The notes under the pieces are model-generated. The model worked only from the letters and a program-made list of their open reading frames with translations, had not been told where the DNA came from and did not search any database. Below are positions 1 to 8,039 of a stretch of DNA of 32,671 nt, piece by piece (the stretch's first letter is position 1; every line of letters starts with the position of its first letter). The stretch spans positions 1-32,671 of the forward strand of contig JAHDEV010000008.1 in NCBI GenBank assembly GCA_020628615.1, read 5' to 3'. Made by a program: the position numbers and the translations under genes. The DNA is from Dokdonia sp. (lineage in GTDB: Bacteria; Bacteroidota; Bacteroidia; Flavobacteriales; Flavobacteriaceae).

Positions 1-31
1 CTATCGCAGTACTGAGTAAGCGACATATATG

Positions 32-66
32 ATATGGCTATCTTTATAGGTAGCCATATTTTTTTG
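32..66 (+). terminator. Intrinsic terminator of an upstream gene outside the window
   Basis: Inverted repeat atatggcta...tagccatat followed by a T-tract. Confidence 0.6.
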
Positions 67-120
67 GTTTTTTTTATAGAATCTACATCTGTTAATCTGT
101 GCAAAACCGCTTCAAATTCT

Positions 121-128
121 TAAATTTG
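121..128 (+). promoter_or_regulatory. Putative Bacteroidetes -7 box (TAAATTTG) for ffh
   Basis: Matches TAnnTTTG, about 27 nt upstream of the ffh ATG. Confidence 0.4.
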
Positions 129-154
129 CAACCTTTACATACTACCAGAAAACT

Positions 155-1483
155 ATGTTTGATAATTTAAGTGATAAGTTAGATAAAGCCCTCCACGTCT
201 TAAAAGGACACGGAAGCATTACAGAAGTAAATGTAGCCGAAACTCTTAAGGAAGTACGTCGTGCGCTTATAGATGCAGATGTTAACTTTAAAACTGCCAA
301 AGAATTTACAAATCGTGTAAAACAAAAGGCACTAGGATCTGACGTATTAACGACTCTTCAACCGGGTCAATTAATGGTTAAGATAGTAAAGGATGAGCTT
401 ACAGAGCTCATGGGAGGTGATGCTGCAGGCATAAACCTTTCTGCAACTCCGTCTATTATCCTTATGTCTGGACTGCAAGGTTCTGGTAAAACAACCTTCT
501 CTGGTAAACTGGCAAACTTTCTTAAAACTAAGAAAACTAAAAAACCACTTCTAGTAGCCTGTGATGTATATCGTCCAGCGGCAATAGACCAGCTACACGT
601 AGTGGGAGACCAGATTAAGGTAGATGTATACTCAGACCGTGATGAGAAGAACCCTGTAAAAATTGCTCAAGATGGTATCGCTTTCGCGAAAGCAAACGGT
701 CACAACGTAGTAATTATTGATACCGCAGGTCGTCTAGCAGTAGATGAAGCAATGATGAAGGAAATAGCAGATGTACACACTGCTATACAGCCTCAAGAGA
801 CACTTTTTGTAGTAGACTCAATGACAGGTCAAGATGCTGTAAACACAGCAAAAGCCTTTAATGATATTCTTAACTTTGACGGAGTTATACTTACAAAGTT
901 AGATGGTGATACACGAGGTGGAGCCGCAATCTCAATAAAATCTGTAGTAGATAAACCTATTAAGTTTATAGGTACAGGAGAAAAGATGGAGGCTATAGAT
1001 GTTTTCTACCCTTCTCGTATGGCAGACCGTATCTTAGGTATGGGAGATGTTGTCTCACTAGTAGAGAGAGCACAAGAGCAGTTTGATGAGGAAGAAGCTA
1101 GAAAGCTTCAAAAGAAGATAGCAAAAAACCAGTTTGGTTTTGACGATTTCTTAAAGCAAATCCAGCAAGTAAAGAAAATGGGTAATATGAAGGACCTAAT
1201 GGGGATGATCCCAGGTGCCGGAAAAATGCTCAAGGATGTAGATATAGATGACGACGCTTTTAAACATATAGAAGCAATTATACACTCTATGACACCAGGA
1301 GAACGTGAAAACCCTTCTACTATAAACGCAAGTCGTAAAAAGCGTATAGGAAAAGGATCTGGTACCTCTGTACAACAAGTAAACCAGTTACTCAAGCAGT
1401 TTAACCAAATGAGTAAAATGATGAAAATGATGCAGGGCGGCGGTGGCCGAAAGATGATGCAGATGATGAATCAAATGAAATAA
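155..1483 (+). CDS. ffh: Signal recognition particle protein Ffh (SRP54 GTPase)
   Basis: GLQGSGKTT P-loop, DTAGRL, TKLDGDTRGGAA and a Met-rich M domain at the C-terminus. Confidence 0.98.
   Translation: MFDNLSDKLDKALHVLKGHGSITEVNVAETLKEVRRALIDADVNFKTAKEFTNRVKQKALGSDVLTTLQPGQLMVKIVKDELTELMGGDAAGINLSATPSIILMSGLQGSGKTTFSGKLANFLKTKKTKKPLLVACDVYRPAAIDQLHVVGDQIKVDVYSDRDEKNPVKIAQDGIAFAKANGHNVVIIDTAGRLAVDEAMMKEIADVHTAIQPQETLFVVDSMTGQDAVNTAKAFNDILNFDGVILTKLDGDTRGGAAISIKSVVDKPIKFIGTGEKMEAIDVFYPSRMADRILGMGDVVSLVERAQEQFDEEEARKLQKKIAKNQFGFDDFLKQIQQVKKMGNMKDLMGMIPGAGKMLKDVDIDDDAFKHIEAIIHSMTPGERENPSTINASRKKRIGKGSGTSVQQVNQLLKQFNQMSKMMKMMQGGGGRKMMQMMNQMK
679..694. repeat. Dispersed palindrome copy 1, CGCTTTCGCGAAAGCA (15/16)
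   Basis: One mismatch to CGCTTTCGCGAAAGCG; encodes AFAKA in Ffh. Confidence 0.6.
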
Positions 1484-1561
1484 ATTATATACAAAGGCAT
1501 TCTTAAAGGATGCCTTTGCTCTTTTATATACCTAACTAATCAAAATAATAAGGAGTCACTT

Positions 1562-2455
1562 ATGGTAATTCTCGACGGTAAAAAAACCTCAAACGACATT
1601 AAAAATGAAATCAAAGCCGACGTTGATAAAATGAAGGCAAATAACGAGAAGGTGCCTCACCTTGCTGCAGTAATTGTAGGTAATGATGGTGCTTCTCTTA
1701 CTTATGTAGGTAGCAAGGTGCGCGCGTGTGAGCGTGTAGGCTTTGAGTCTACTATGGTGCGTATGCCTAATACCACTAGTGAGATAGAGTTGCTAGATAA
1801 GATTGAAGAACTTAATGATAATGATGATATAGATGGTTTTATCGTACAGTTACCATTACCGCCACAAATTAATACTCAAAAGGTACTACTAGCAGTAAAT
1901 CCAGATAAAGATGTAGATGGTTTTCACCCTACAAACTTTGGAAAGATGTCACTAGATATGAGTACGTTTATACCTGCAACACCATTTGGGATATTAGAAC
2001 TTATGGATCGTTATGGTGTAGAGACTAAGGGTAAACATACTGTTGTAATAGGTCGTAGTCATATAGTAGGAAGACCTATGAGTATACTTATGGGGCGTAA
2101 AGGTTTTCCAGGTAACTCTACGGTGACATTAACTCACAGTCACACAAAAAATATAACTCAGATTACCTCGCAAGCAGATATTATTATTACCGCATTAGGT
2201 GTCCCTGGTTTCCTTAAAGCAGAGATGGTAAAAGATGATGCAGTAATTATAGATGTAGGTATCACACGTGTGCCAGACGAGTCTAGAGAGAGAGGTTACT
2301 ACATCACAGGTGATGTAGATTTTGATGCTGTAAGTAAGAAAGCTAGTTTTATTACCCCAGTTCCTGGTGGAGTAGGACCTATGACAATTGCTATGTTACT
2401 TAAAAACACATTACTAGCAAGAGAGCGTCACAGAGCAATGTCTAAGGGTAAATAA
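1562..2455 (+). CDS. folD: Bifunctional methylenetetrahydrofolate dehydrogenase/cyclohydrolase FolD
   Basis: YVGSK, GFIVQLPLP, PDKDVDGFHP, VIGRSHIVGRPM and TPVPGGVGPMT motifs. Confidence 0.98.
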   Translation: MVILDGKKTSNDIKNEIKADVDKMKANNEKVPHLAAVIVGNDGASLTYVGSKVRACERVGFESTMVRMPNTTSEIELLDKIEELNDNDDIDGFIVQLPLPPQINTQKVLLAVNPDKDVDGFHPTNFGKMSLDMSTFIPATPFGILELMDRYGVETKGKHTVVIGRSHIVGRPMSILMGRKGFPGNSTVTLTHSHTKNITQITSQADIIITALGVPGFLKAEMVKDDAVIIDVGITRVPDESRERGYYITGDVDFDAVSKKASFITPVPGGVGPMTIAMLLKNTLLARERHRAMSKGK

Positions 2456-2743
2456 TTAATTATGCTTTGCTGCTCCAAAAAATATGGGAATAGCAATCAT
2501 AAGCATAATAATAATGCCTAGTAAAGTTATAATCCAGTTGTAACGCTTTGTAAACAGTCTAGATAGCGCATAAATAATAATGCTTGCAATGCCTATAATG
2601 ATAGGTATGTAAACAATAGATTGAGAAGACTTTTGTAGCGTTCCATAATCGCTGTATGACAGCATCAAGAAACTTAAAATTATAAAAAAGCCCAAGGTGA
2701 TTAAATTCCACTTTGGGCTTTTGCTTTTTTGACTAAAATTCAT
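2456..2743 (-). CDS. Small hypothetical membrane protein
   Basis: 95 aa ORF with about three hydrophobic segments; starts 1 nt after the stop of the upstream minus-strand ORF. Confidence 0.65.
   Translation of the reverse strand: MNFSQKSKSPKWNLITLGFFIILSFLMLSYSDYGTLQKSSQSIVYIPIIIGIASIIIYALSRLFTKRYNWIITLLGIIIMLMIAIPIFFGAAKHN
2686..2722 (-). terminator. Terminator-like hairpin inside the 5' end of the 95-aa ORF
   Basis: 14-bp stem (one G-U) aaaagcccaaggtg/cactttgggctttt; followed by U-run TTTTTTAT on the minus strand. Confidence 0.55.
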
Positions 2744-2744
2744 A

Positions 2745-3452
2745 TTAATTGTATGCTTTTACATCTGTAAAATAGAGCCTGAAACTACCATCTTCACTTT
2801 TGTGATCTGTAGCAATCTGTAAGCCATTTATATTTTCATATCCTTCAAAAGTGGTAATCATAGAAGGCTCGCTAGCGTTTGCTTTTCTAAAAACCCACTC
2901 TGTGATACGGTAATCATCACCGTAGTAAAAATCATAAGCATCTCCTGGTGTATAACCGCCTTCATCACCATACAGTAAGGTAAGTTTATGACTACGCTTT
3001 CGCGAAAGCGGACTCATAACACTATCATTTACAGTAATTGTTGTTCCTTCATCCCAAAGTATTTGATATGGAGCTAGTAGCCAGTATTTATCATTTATAA
3101 AACCTTGGTCTGCCGCCATAGAGGTACTGTCTACGCTTGCACGATTGTAAGTAACAGTGTCACTTGTAGTGGTCATTGTGACTTCATTTTGTTTTGGTTT
3201 CCAAGACCAAGAGCGCTTTGCGACGGTATTACCACCTCGATCTACATTAAAGGTGAAGTCTAGTTGTGTTACATTATCCCAGTTTTCTATACCGTTTGCA
3301 TAGGCAATTTTTTCGGCTTCGGTAGTGGGAGTAAATATTACTTCTGCTTCATCTTGAGTGGCTGTTTTTGAATTTTCATTACAACTTAGCGTTAAAGCAA
3401 CAATAGATAGTAATGCGATGTATTTTTTCATAGTCATAGTTTTCTGGTTCAA
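2745..3452 (-). CDS. Hypothetical lipoprotein (possibly DUF6503-like)
   Basis: Signal peptide with lipobox (MKKYIALLSIVALTLSC); family name is a tentative recollection. Confidence 0.75.
   Translation of the reverse strand: MNQKTMTMKKYIALLSIVALTLSCNENSKTATQDEAEVIFTPTTEAEKIAYANGIENWDNVTQLDFTFNVDRGGNTVAKRSWSWKPKQNEVTMTTTSDTVTYNRASVDSTSMAADQGFINDKYWLLAPYQILWDEGTTITVNDSVMSPLSRKRSHKLTLLYGDEGGYTPGDAYDFYYGDDYRITEWVFRKANASEPSMITTFEGYENINGLQIATDHKSEDGSFRLYFTDVKAYN
2995..3010. repeat. Dispersed palindrome copy 2, CGCTTTCGCGAAAGCG (exact)
   Basis: Exact 16-bp palindrome inside a minus-strand CDS; encodes LSRKR. Confidence 0.95.
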
Positions 3453-3460
3453 AAATAACC

Positions 3461-3491
3461 AAAAAAAAGCCCCATACGTTATGTATGGGGC
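3461..3491 (-). terminator. Intrinsic terminator of the cupredoxin-like gene
   Basis: 9-bp stem gccccatac/gtatggggc with A8 on the left (U8 on the minus transcript). Confidence 0.85.
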
Positions 3492-3511
3492 CTTGATAAC
3501 TGTAGTGTACC

Positions 3512-3904
3512 TTATTCTACTATAAGAACGTTATCTGTAGCTGTTTTGTTAAGCGGGCAGAAGTATACGTACTCACCTTTTTTGAGTGTAGTTGCGTTTG
3601 AGCTACCTGTCGTATTGTTAGGTACAACGGCAGTTACATAAGCTGTTTTTATGTGGTTTTCTGGATTTGAAATGTCTTTACCTTTTGGTACTAAAACAAA
3701 TCCTACATCTGTACCCACGTTGTTATTTGCAATAGAGAAGGTGTAAGTTCCTTCATTTACAACGATTTGTTTTTGAGTAAACTCACCTTTAGTTTGCTCT
3801 AAGGCAATAACTTTTGTAGGAGCATCTTTCATCATTTTATCTTGCGCTTGTGCTGCAAATGTTACAGATAAAAGTAAAACGAACATTGAGATTAATTTTT
3901 TCAT
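3512..3904 (-). CDS. Secreted cupredoxin-like (plastocyanin/azurin-like) domain protein
   Basis: ORF extends to 4018, but the signal peptide MKKLISMFVLLLSVTFAAQAQ gives a start at 3904; GTYTFSIANNNVG...YVYFCPLN is cupredoxin-like. Confidence 0.75.
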   Translation of the reverse strand: MKKLISMFVLLLSVTFAAQAQDKMMKDAPTKVIALEQTKGEFTQKQIVVNEGTYTFSIANNNVGTDVGFVLVPKGKDISNPENHIKTAYVTAVVPNNTTGSSNATTLKKGEYVYFCPLNKTATDNVLIVE

Positions 3905-4200
3905 AGCAATTTTTTCTTTTTTTGATTTTGTTATTTCAGTTTCTATTTTAGAGACTGTATGATTGTTATGAGTTATTTGACGTAGCATTGTACAAGCACT
4001 TACAAAATTTATTTCCACAGCTTAGATAATTTACGGTAACCTGCTTGCTGTGAGTGTTTTTTGTGCAATATTTTTTTTCTCCAGATCCATAATTCTTGTT
4101 TTGACGTATATAAATTATAATGACTATTTGAGCGTATAAGGTTTCGTTTATAATAGATTAATAAATAGCCATCGTTATCTATACCCTCCTCTGGATAATA

Positions 4201-4236
4201 AAAGGTCTTAACGCCACAGTGTTAAGACCTTTTTTA
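4201..4236 (+). terminator. Orphan intrinsic terminator
   Basis: 12-bp stem aaaggtcttaac/gttaagaccttt followed by a T-run on the plus strand; no plus-strand gene upstream. Confidence 0.7.
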
Positions 4237-4247
4237 ATATTAGATCA

Positions 4248-4279
4248 TAAAAAAAGCCTTTCTTGTTATAGAAAGGCTT
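4248..4279 (-). terminator. Terminator of the small lipoprotein gene
   Basis: 10-bp stem aagcctttct/agaaaggctt, A-run on the left. Confidence 0.75.
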
Positions 4280-4300
4280 CTTGTTTATATGTGTTGATGA

Positions 4301-4441
4301 TTAATCTACGGCATTCTCAACATCATCTACTGCATTTTCTACTGCGTCACCTACTTTTTCTCCAGTTGTTTTTTCTCTACAGCTTGAGAATGAAAGTGTA
4401 AAAATGGCCACAGCTACTAGAGTTAAAAATTTCTTTGTCAT
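4301..4441 (-). CDS. Small lipoprotein, 46 aa (absent from the supplied ORF track)
   Basis: Manual translation MTKKFLTLVAVAIFTLSFSSCREKTTGEKVGDAVENAVDDVENAVD*; lipobox FSSC; followed by a terminator. Confidence 0.7.
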   Translation of the reverse strand: MTKKFLTLVAVAIFTLSFSSCREKTTGEKVGDAVENAVDDVENAVD

Positions 4442-4636
4442 AATGTTTGATTTTAATGGTTAATTGTTTTTTCGATTGCATTAATCACATATATATAATG
4501 ATAGTGTTTATTGTAATCTTACATTAAAATTACGTTTGTTGTAGAGTAACTTACAGTTGCTTAACGATATTTAACATCAAAGTCTTAATGTATTAATAAA
4601 CCTAAGTCTTTAAAAGGCTTAACGCTGCTAGAACAC

Positions 4637-5077
4637 TTAGTTTTGAGATGTTAAATGTAATGACCATTTTTTTATACCCGCCTGTAGTTTATTTGCGGCG
4701 CGGTATAGTTGTCTTGCTCTTTTGTCTTGCGGCTGGTATACATTTTCTAGTGATGTACAGAGGGTGAGTATTTGCTCTATACGATCTTCTATTACATTTT
4801 TAAAGTAAAGTTTCTTTCCATAATCTGCAGTTACAGAGGCTTCGGCAATGCTCATAGGTAGTGATAGGGCAGTTGTCGAGATGTCTTGGCTTAGATTTGA
4901 GGCGATGTTCTGTTGCTTTAAACAATGCCATTTACTTTTAGATAAGTGTTTTTTAGACAGCTTTCGCGAAAGCGTAAAAAAAGCAACGGCATCTCTATAA
5001 GCAGTACATTGAGATACGTCTTTATGGTTTTCGAGATGTATGTCCTTAAATGCAATCATAATAAAGTAAAAATACAA
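4637..5077 (-). CDS. Hypothetical protein, possibly a diverged four-helix-bundle (23S rRNA intervening-sequence-type) protein
   Basis: AFKDIHLENHKDVSQCTAYRDAVAFF...ISTTALSLPMSIAEA pattern; weak recognition. Confidence 0.55.
   Translation of the reverse strand: MYFYFIMIAFKDIHLENHKDVSQCTAYRDAVAFFTLSRKLSKKHLSKSKWHCLKQQNIASNLSQDISTTALSLPMSIAEASVTADYGKKLYFKNVIEDRIEQILTLCTSLENVYQPQDKRARQLYRAANKLQAGIKKWSLHLTSQN
4959..4974. repeat. Dispersed palindrome copy 3, AGCTTTCGCGAAAGCG (15/16)
   Basis: One mismatch; encodes LSRK in a minus-strand CDS. Confidence 0.85.
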
Positions 5078-5167
5078 GCTTGCATTGATATGTGTATTTA
5101 GTATTTTAAGCCAAACGATTGTTTTTCTTAAAAATAAATGTATTTTTATGTATAAACTTTAAATAGT

Positions 5168-5602
5168 ATGATTGATTCACTTAATAACCGCATTTTACAA
5201 TGTTTACAAGAAGATGCTCGACAGTCTAATACGGCCATTGCAAAACAGGTGGGAGTGAGCTCTCCAGCAGTGGGTGAACGCATACGAAAAATGGAAGATG
5301 CAGGTATTTTACAAGGGTATAAAGCGATAGTAAATCCAGAGGCAATGGGCTATCAACTCAAGGCTATAATTACAATACGAGCATTTATGGGTAAGCTTAA
5401 GCCTTTTATTGAAAATGTAAAAAAATGGGAAGAGGTTATAAACTGTTATCGCATTACTGGTAATGAGAATATTGTTATGGAAGTGGTACTACGTAACCAG
5501 AAACATCTGGAACAACTTATAGATAGAGTGATTACCTACGGCGAGTCAAAAACCCAGATTGTATTGTCACACGTAGTGTCTTATAATCCTATTGTTAAAT
5601 AA
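5168..5602 (+). CDS. Lrp/AsnC family transcriptional regulator
   Basis: N-terminal AsnC HTH (LNNRILQCLQEDARQSNTAIAKQVGVSSPAVGERIRKMEDAGILQGY) and C-terminal RAM-like domain. Confidence 0.95.
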   Translation: MIDSLNNRILQCLQEDARQSNTAIAKQVGVSSPAVGERIRKMEDAGILQGYKAIVNPEAMGYQLKAIITIRAFMGKLKPFIENVKKWEEVINCYRITGNENIVMEVVLRNQKHLEQLIDRVITYGESKTQIVLSHVVSYNPIVK

Positions 5603-6164
5603 GGTCATCATCATCATTATCATCCCAGTCATCTTCTAAGTCTCTTAAGAAGGATTTACTGTCAAAACTTATTGTATCTACAGAATCATTATAAGATACT
5701 CCTGGTGGATTAAATAACCCCCAGCGATCTATGATAAAGTTTTTTGTATTAAAAGATTGTACCCACTCTGCAAAGAGTGGTCTAAACTCTTCGACCGCAT
5801 CATAAAGTAATTCTAAGTATTCTACTTCTTTATAACCAGAGGCTTGTAATCCCTTGCTATCTGCTATAATTTCTTTTGCTGCTTTGCGTATAATGGTAGC
5901 ATTTTCCATTTTATGATCATAAAGATCGGTGCTGTCTGCTGTAGCGATTTCTGACGGAATAAGAAGGGCATTTTCCATCATTTGTCTTGTATATCGTTCA
6001 TACAATCTAAGCTTATAGTGCGTACTAGGGTGAGGGTCATCAAGGTGTATACCCTCTATAATGTGTTCTATAAGGTGAAGTATTACAAGAGCTTGTTTAA
6101 AAACAGGAAGTTTTCGCCACTCGTCTAGTTCACTGTTAAAACGTTCATCTTCGTCATTTATCAT
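5595..6164 (-). CDS. Hypothetical cytoplasmic protein
   Basis: 189 aa ORF, acidic C-terminus; convergent 8-nt overlap with the Lrp gene. Confidence 0.7.
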   Translation of the reverse strand: MINDEDERFNSELDEWRKLPVFKQALVILHLIEHIIEGIHLDDPHPSTHYKLRLYERYTRQMMENALLIPSEIATADSTDLYDHKMENATIIRKAAKEIIADSKGLQASGYKEVEYLELLYDAVEEFRPLFAEWVQSFNTKNFIIDRWGLFNPPGVSYNDSVDTISFDSKSFLRDLEDDWDDNDDDDLI

Positions 6165-6492
6165 AAATTGGCTAGTAAAGTTGGTATTAGATCCAATCGG
6201 TGATAATTACCTCGTGGTTCCTTATAAAAGTACGGCTTATTTGGCTTCTAAGTTTTTTGTAACGCTGTATGTAAGGGACTTTTCGACAAGTAGATACAAA
6301 CACCCGATGAGCGGATAGCTTTTTTTATTTTAAAAAGCATTTGTACGTATTGCGACACAATTGTTGCTACTTAATTTATGTAATTACAACATCTTACAGC
6401 TTTCTAGAGTAAAAATGGCAGCCGTCTAATACTGTTAAAAACTCCGTTATTTTTTGTCGAATTATATAGCCTGTATCTTTATATAATTATGC

Positions 6493-6500
6493 TATTTTTG
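6493..6500 (+). promoter_or_regulatory. Putative -7 box TATTTTTG directly before the guaA start
   Basis: Matches TAnnTTTG 3 nt before ATG 6504. Confidence 0.4.
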
Positions 6501-6503
6501 CCT

Positions 6504-8036
6504 ATGCAAAATAACGTTCTCATCTTAGACTTCGGGTCTCAATATACGCAGTTAATAGCACGACGTGTGCGAGAGTTAAATATATACTGCGAGATTAAAC
6601 CATTTAATAATCAACCTAAAGATTTGTCTTCTTATAAGGCAGTTATCTTATCTGGGTCACCTCATTCTGTGCGTAGTGAAGACGCACCACACCCAGACCT
6701 CTCAGAGATAAAAGGGAAAAAACCATTACTGGGTGTATGCTACGGGGCGCAATACTTAGCACAATTTTTTGATGGAGAAGTAGGGCAGTCTAATACTCGT
6801 GAGTATGGTCGTGCAAATCTGTCTATGGTCGCAGAGGGAGAGGTCTTTTTAGAAGGAGTATCTACTGGTAGTCAAGTGTGGATGAGTCACAGTGACACGA
6901 TAAAAAAATTACCAGCAGGAGCAAAGCGCATAGCCTCTACCCACGATGTAGAAAATGCAGGGTATAAAATAGAAGGTGAAGATACTTATGGTATACAGTT
7001 CCACCCAGAGGTATATCACTCTACAGATGGGAAGAAAATATTAGAAAATTTCTTAGTAAAAATCGCTGGTGTAGCACAAACTTGGACACCAGATGCCTTT
7101 GTAGATACCACCGTAGCAGATTTAAAAGAAAAACTAGGTGAAGATCGTGTAATACTAGGTCTTTCTGGAGGTGTAGATAGCACAGTGGCAGCAACACTAC
7201 TACATAAAGCAATAGGAAAAAACCTGTATTGCATCTTTGTTAATAACGGTCTACTACGTAAAGATGAGTTTACTCAAGTACTAAAACAGTATGAAGGTAT
7301 GGGGCTCAATGTAAAAGGAGTAGATGCTTCGGCACGCTTCTTGGAAGCACTTGAGGGAGAAAGTGACCCAGAGACAAAGCGTAAGGCTATAGGTCGTGTT
7401 TTTGTAGAAGTTTTTGATGATGAAAGCAAGCTCGTAGAAAATGCCAAATGGCTTGGACAAGGTACCATCTATCCAGATGTGATAGAGTCTGTAAGTGCAA
7501 CAGGAGGTCCTAGCGCTACCATAAAATCTCACCACAATGTAGGAGGTTTACCAGATTATATGACACTAGAGGTAGTAGAACCTCTTAGAATGTTATTCAA
7601 AGATGAAGTACGTAGAGTAGGAGCAAGTATGGGGTTATCACAAGAGCTTTTAGGTAGACACCCTTTTCCGGGGCCTGGTCTAGCTATTAGAATACTAGGT
7701 GATATCACTGCAGAGAAAGTACGCATACTACAAGAGGTAGATCATATATTTATAAGTGGTCTTCGTGAGTGGGGATTATATGATAAGGTATGGCAAGCAG
7801 GAGCAATGCTTCTCCCAGTAAACTCTGTAGGAGTAATGGGTGACGAGCGTACCTATGAAAAATGTGTAGCATTAAGAGCTGTAGAGAGTACTGATGGTAT
7901 GACGGCAGACTGGGTAAATCTTCCTTATGAATTTTTACAAAAAGTGTCTAACGATATAATTAATAAGGTAAAAGGCGTTAATAGAGTAGTATATGACATA
8001 AGCTCTAAGCCACCAGCCACTATCGAGTGGGAATAA
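6504..8036 (+). CDS. guaA: GMP synthase (glutamine-hydrolysing)
   Basis: [47 protein letters not shown] and C-terminal [11 protein letters not shown] track start is 6489 but M6 is preferred. Confidence 0.98.
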   Translation: MQNNVLILDFGSQYTQLIARRVRELNIYCEIKPFNNQPKDLSSYKAVILSGSPHSVRSEDAPHPDLSEIKGKKPLLGVCYGAQYLAQFFDGEVGQSNTREYGRANLSMVAEGEVFLEGVSTGSQVWMSHSDTIKKLPAGAKRIASTHDVENAGYKIEGEDTYGIQFHPEVYHSTDGKKILENFLVKIAGVAQTWTPDAFVDTTVADLKEKLGEDRVILGLSGGVDSTVAATLLHKAIGKNLYCIFVNNGLLRKDEFTQVLKQYEGMGLNVKGVDASARFLEALEGESDPETKRKAIGRVFVEVFDDESKLVENAKWLGQGTIYPDVIESVSATGGPSATIKSHHNVGGLPDYMTLEVVEPLRMLFKDEVRRVGASMGLSQELLGRHPFPGPGLAIRILGDITAEKVRILQEVDHIFISGLREWGLYDKVWQAGAMLLPVNSVGVMGDERTYEKCVALRAVESTDGMTADWVNLPYEFLQKVSNDIINKVKGVNRVVYDISSKPPATIEWE

Positions 8037-8039
8037 AAT

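Noticed and set aside
1-19. C-terminal codons of an upstream CDS (YRSTE*)
   Set aside because: Too short to support; only the downstream terminator is called.
679-694. Ffh copy as strong evidence of insertion
   Set aside because: AFAKANGHNVVIIDTAGR fits normal Ffh sequence at this position, so this 15/16 copy may be partly coincidental; it is given lower weight than the exact copies.
1108-1395. Minus-strand ORFs within ffh
   Set aside because: Antisense to a conserved gene, no family resemblance.
2995-3010. Palindrome as a ParB parS site
   Set aside because: parS is TGTTTCACGTGAAACA with a 4-bp centre between TTTC and GAAA. This motif has a 2-bp centre and is far too frequent.
5595-5602. 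Frameshift or pseudogene at the Lrp 3' end
   Set aside because: It is only an 8-nt convergent overlap of two intact ORFs.
7016-7535. Minus-strand ORFs within guaA
   Set aside because: Antisense to a conserved gene; Cys/Leu-rich noise.
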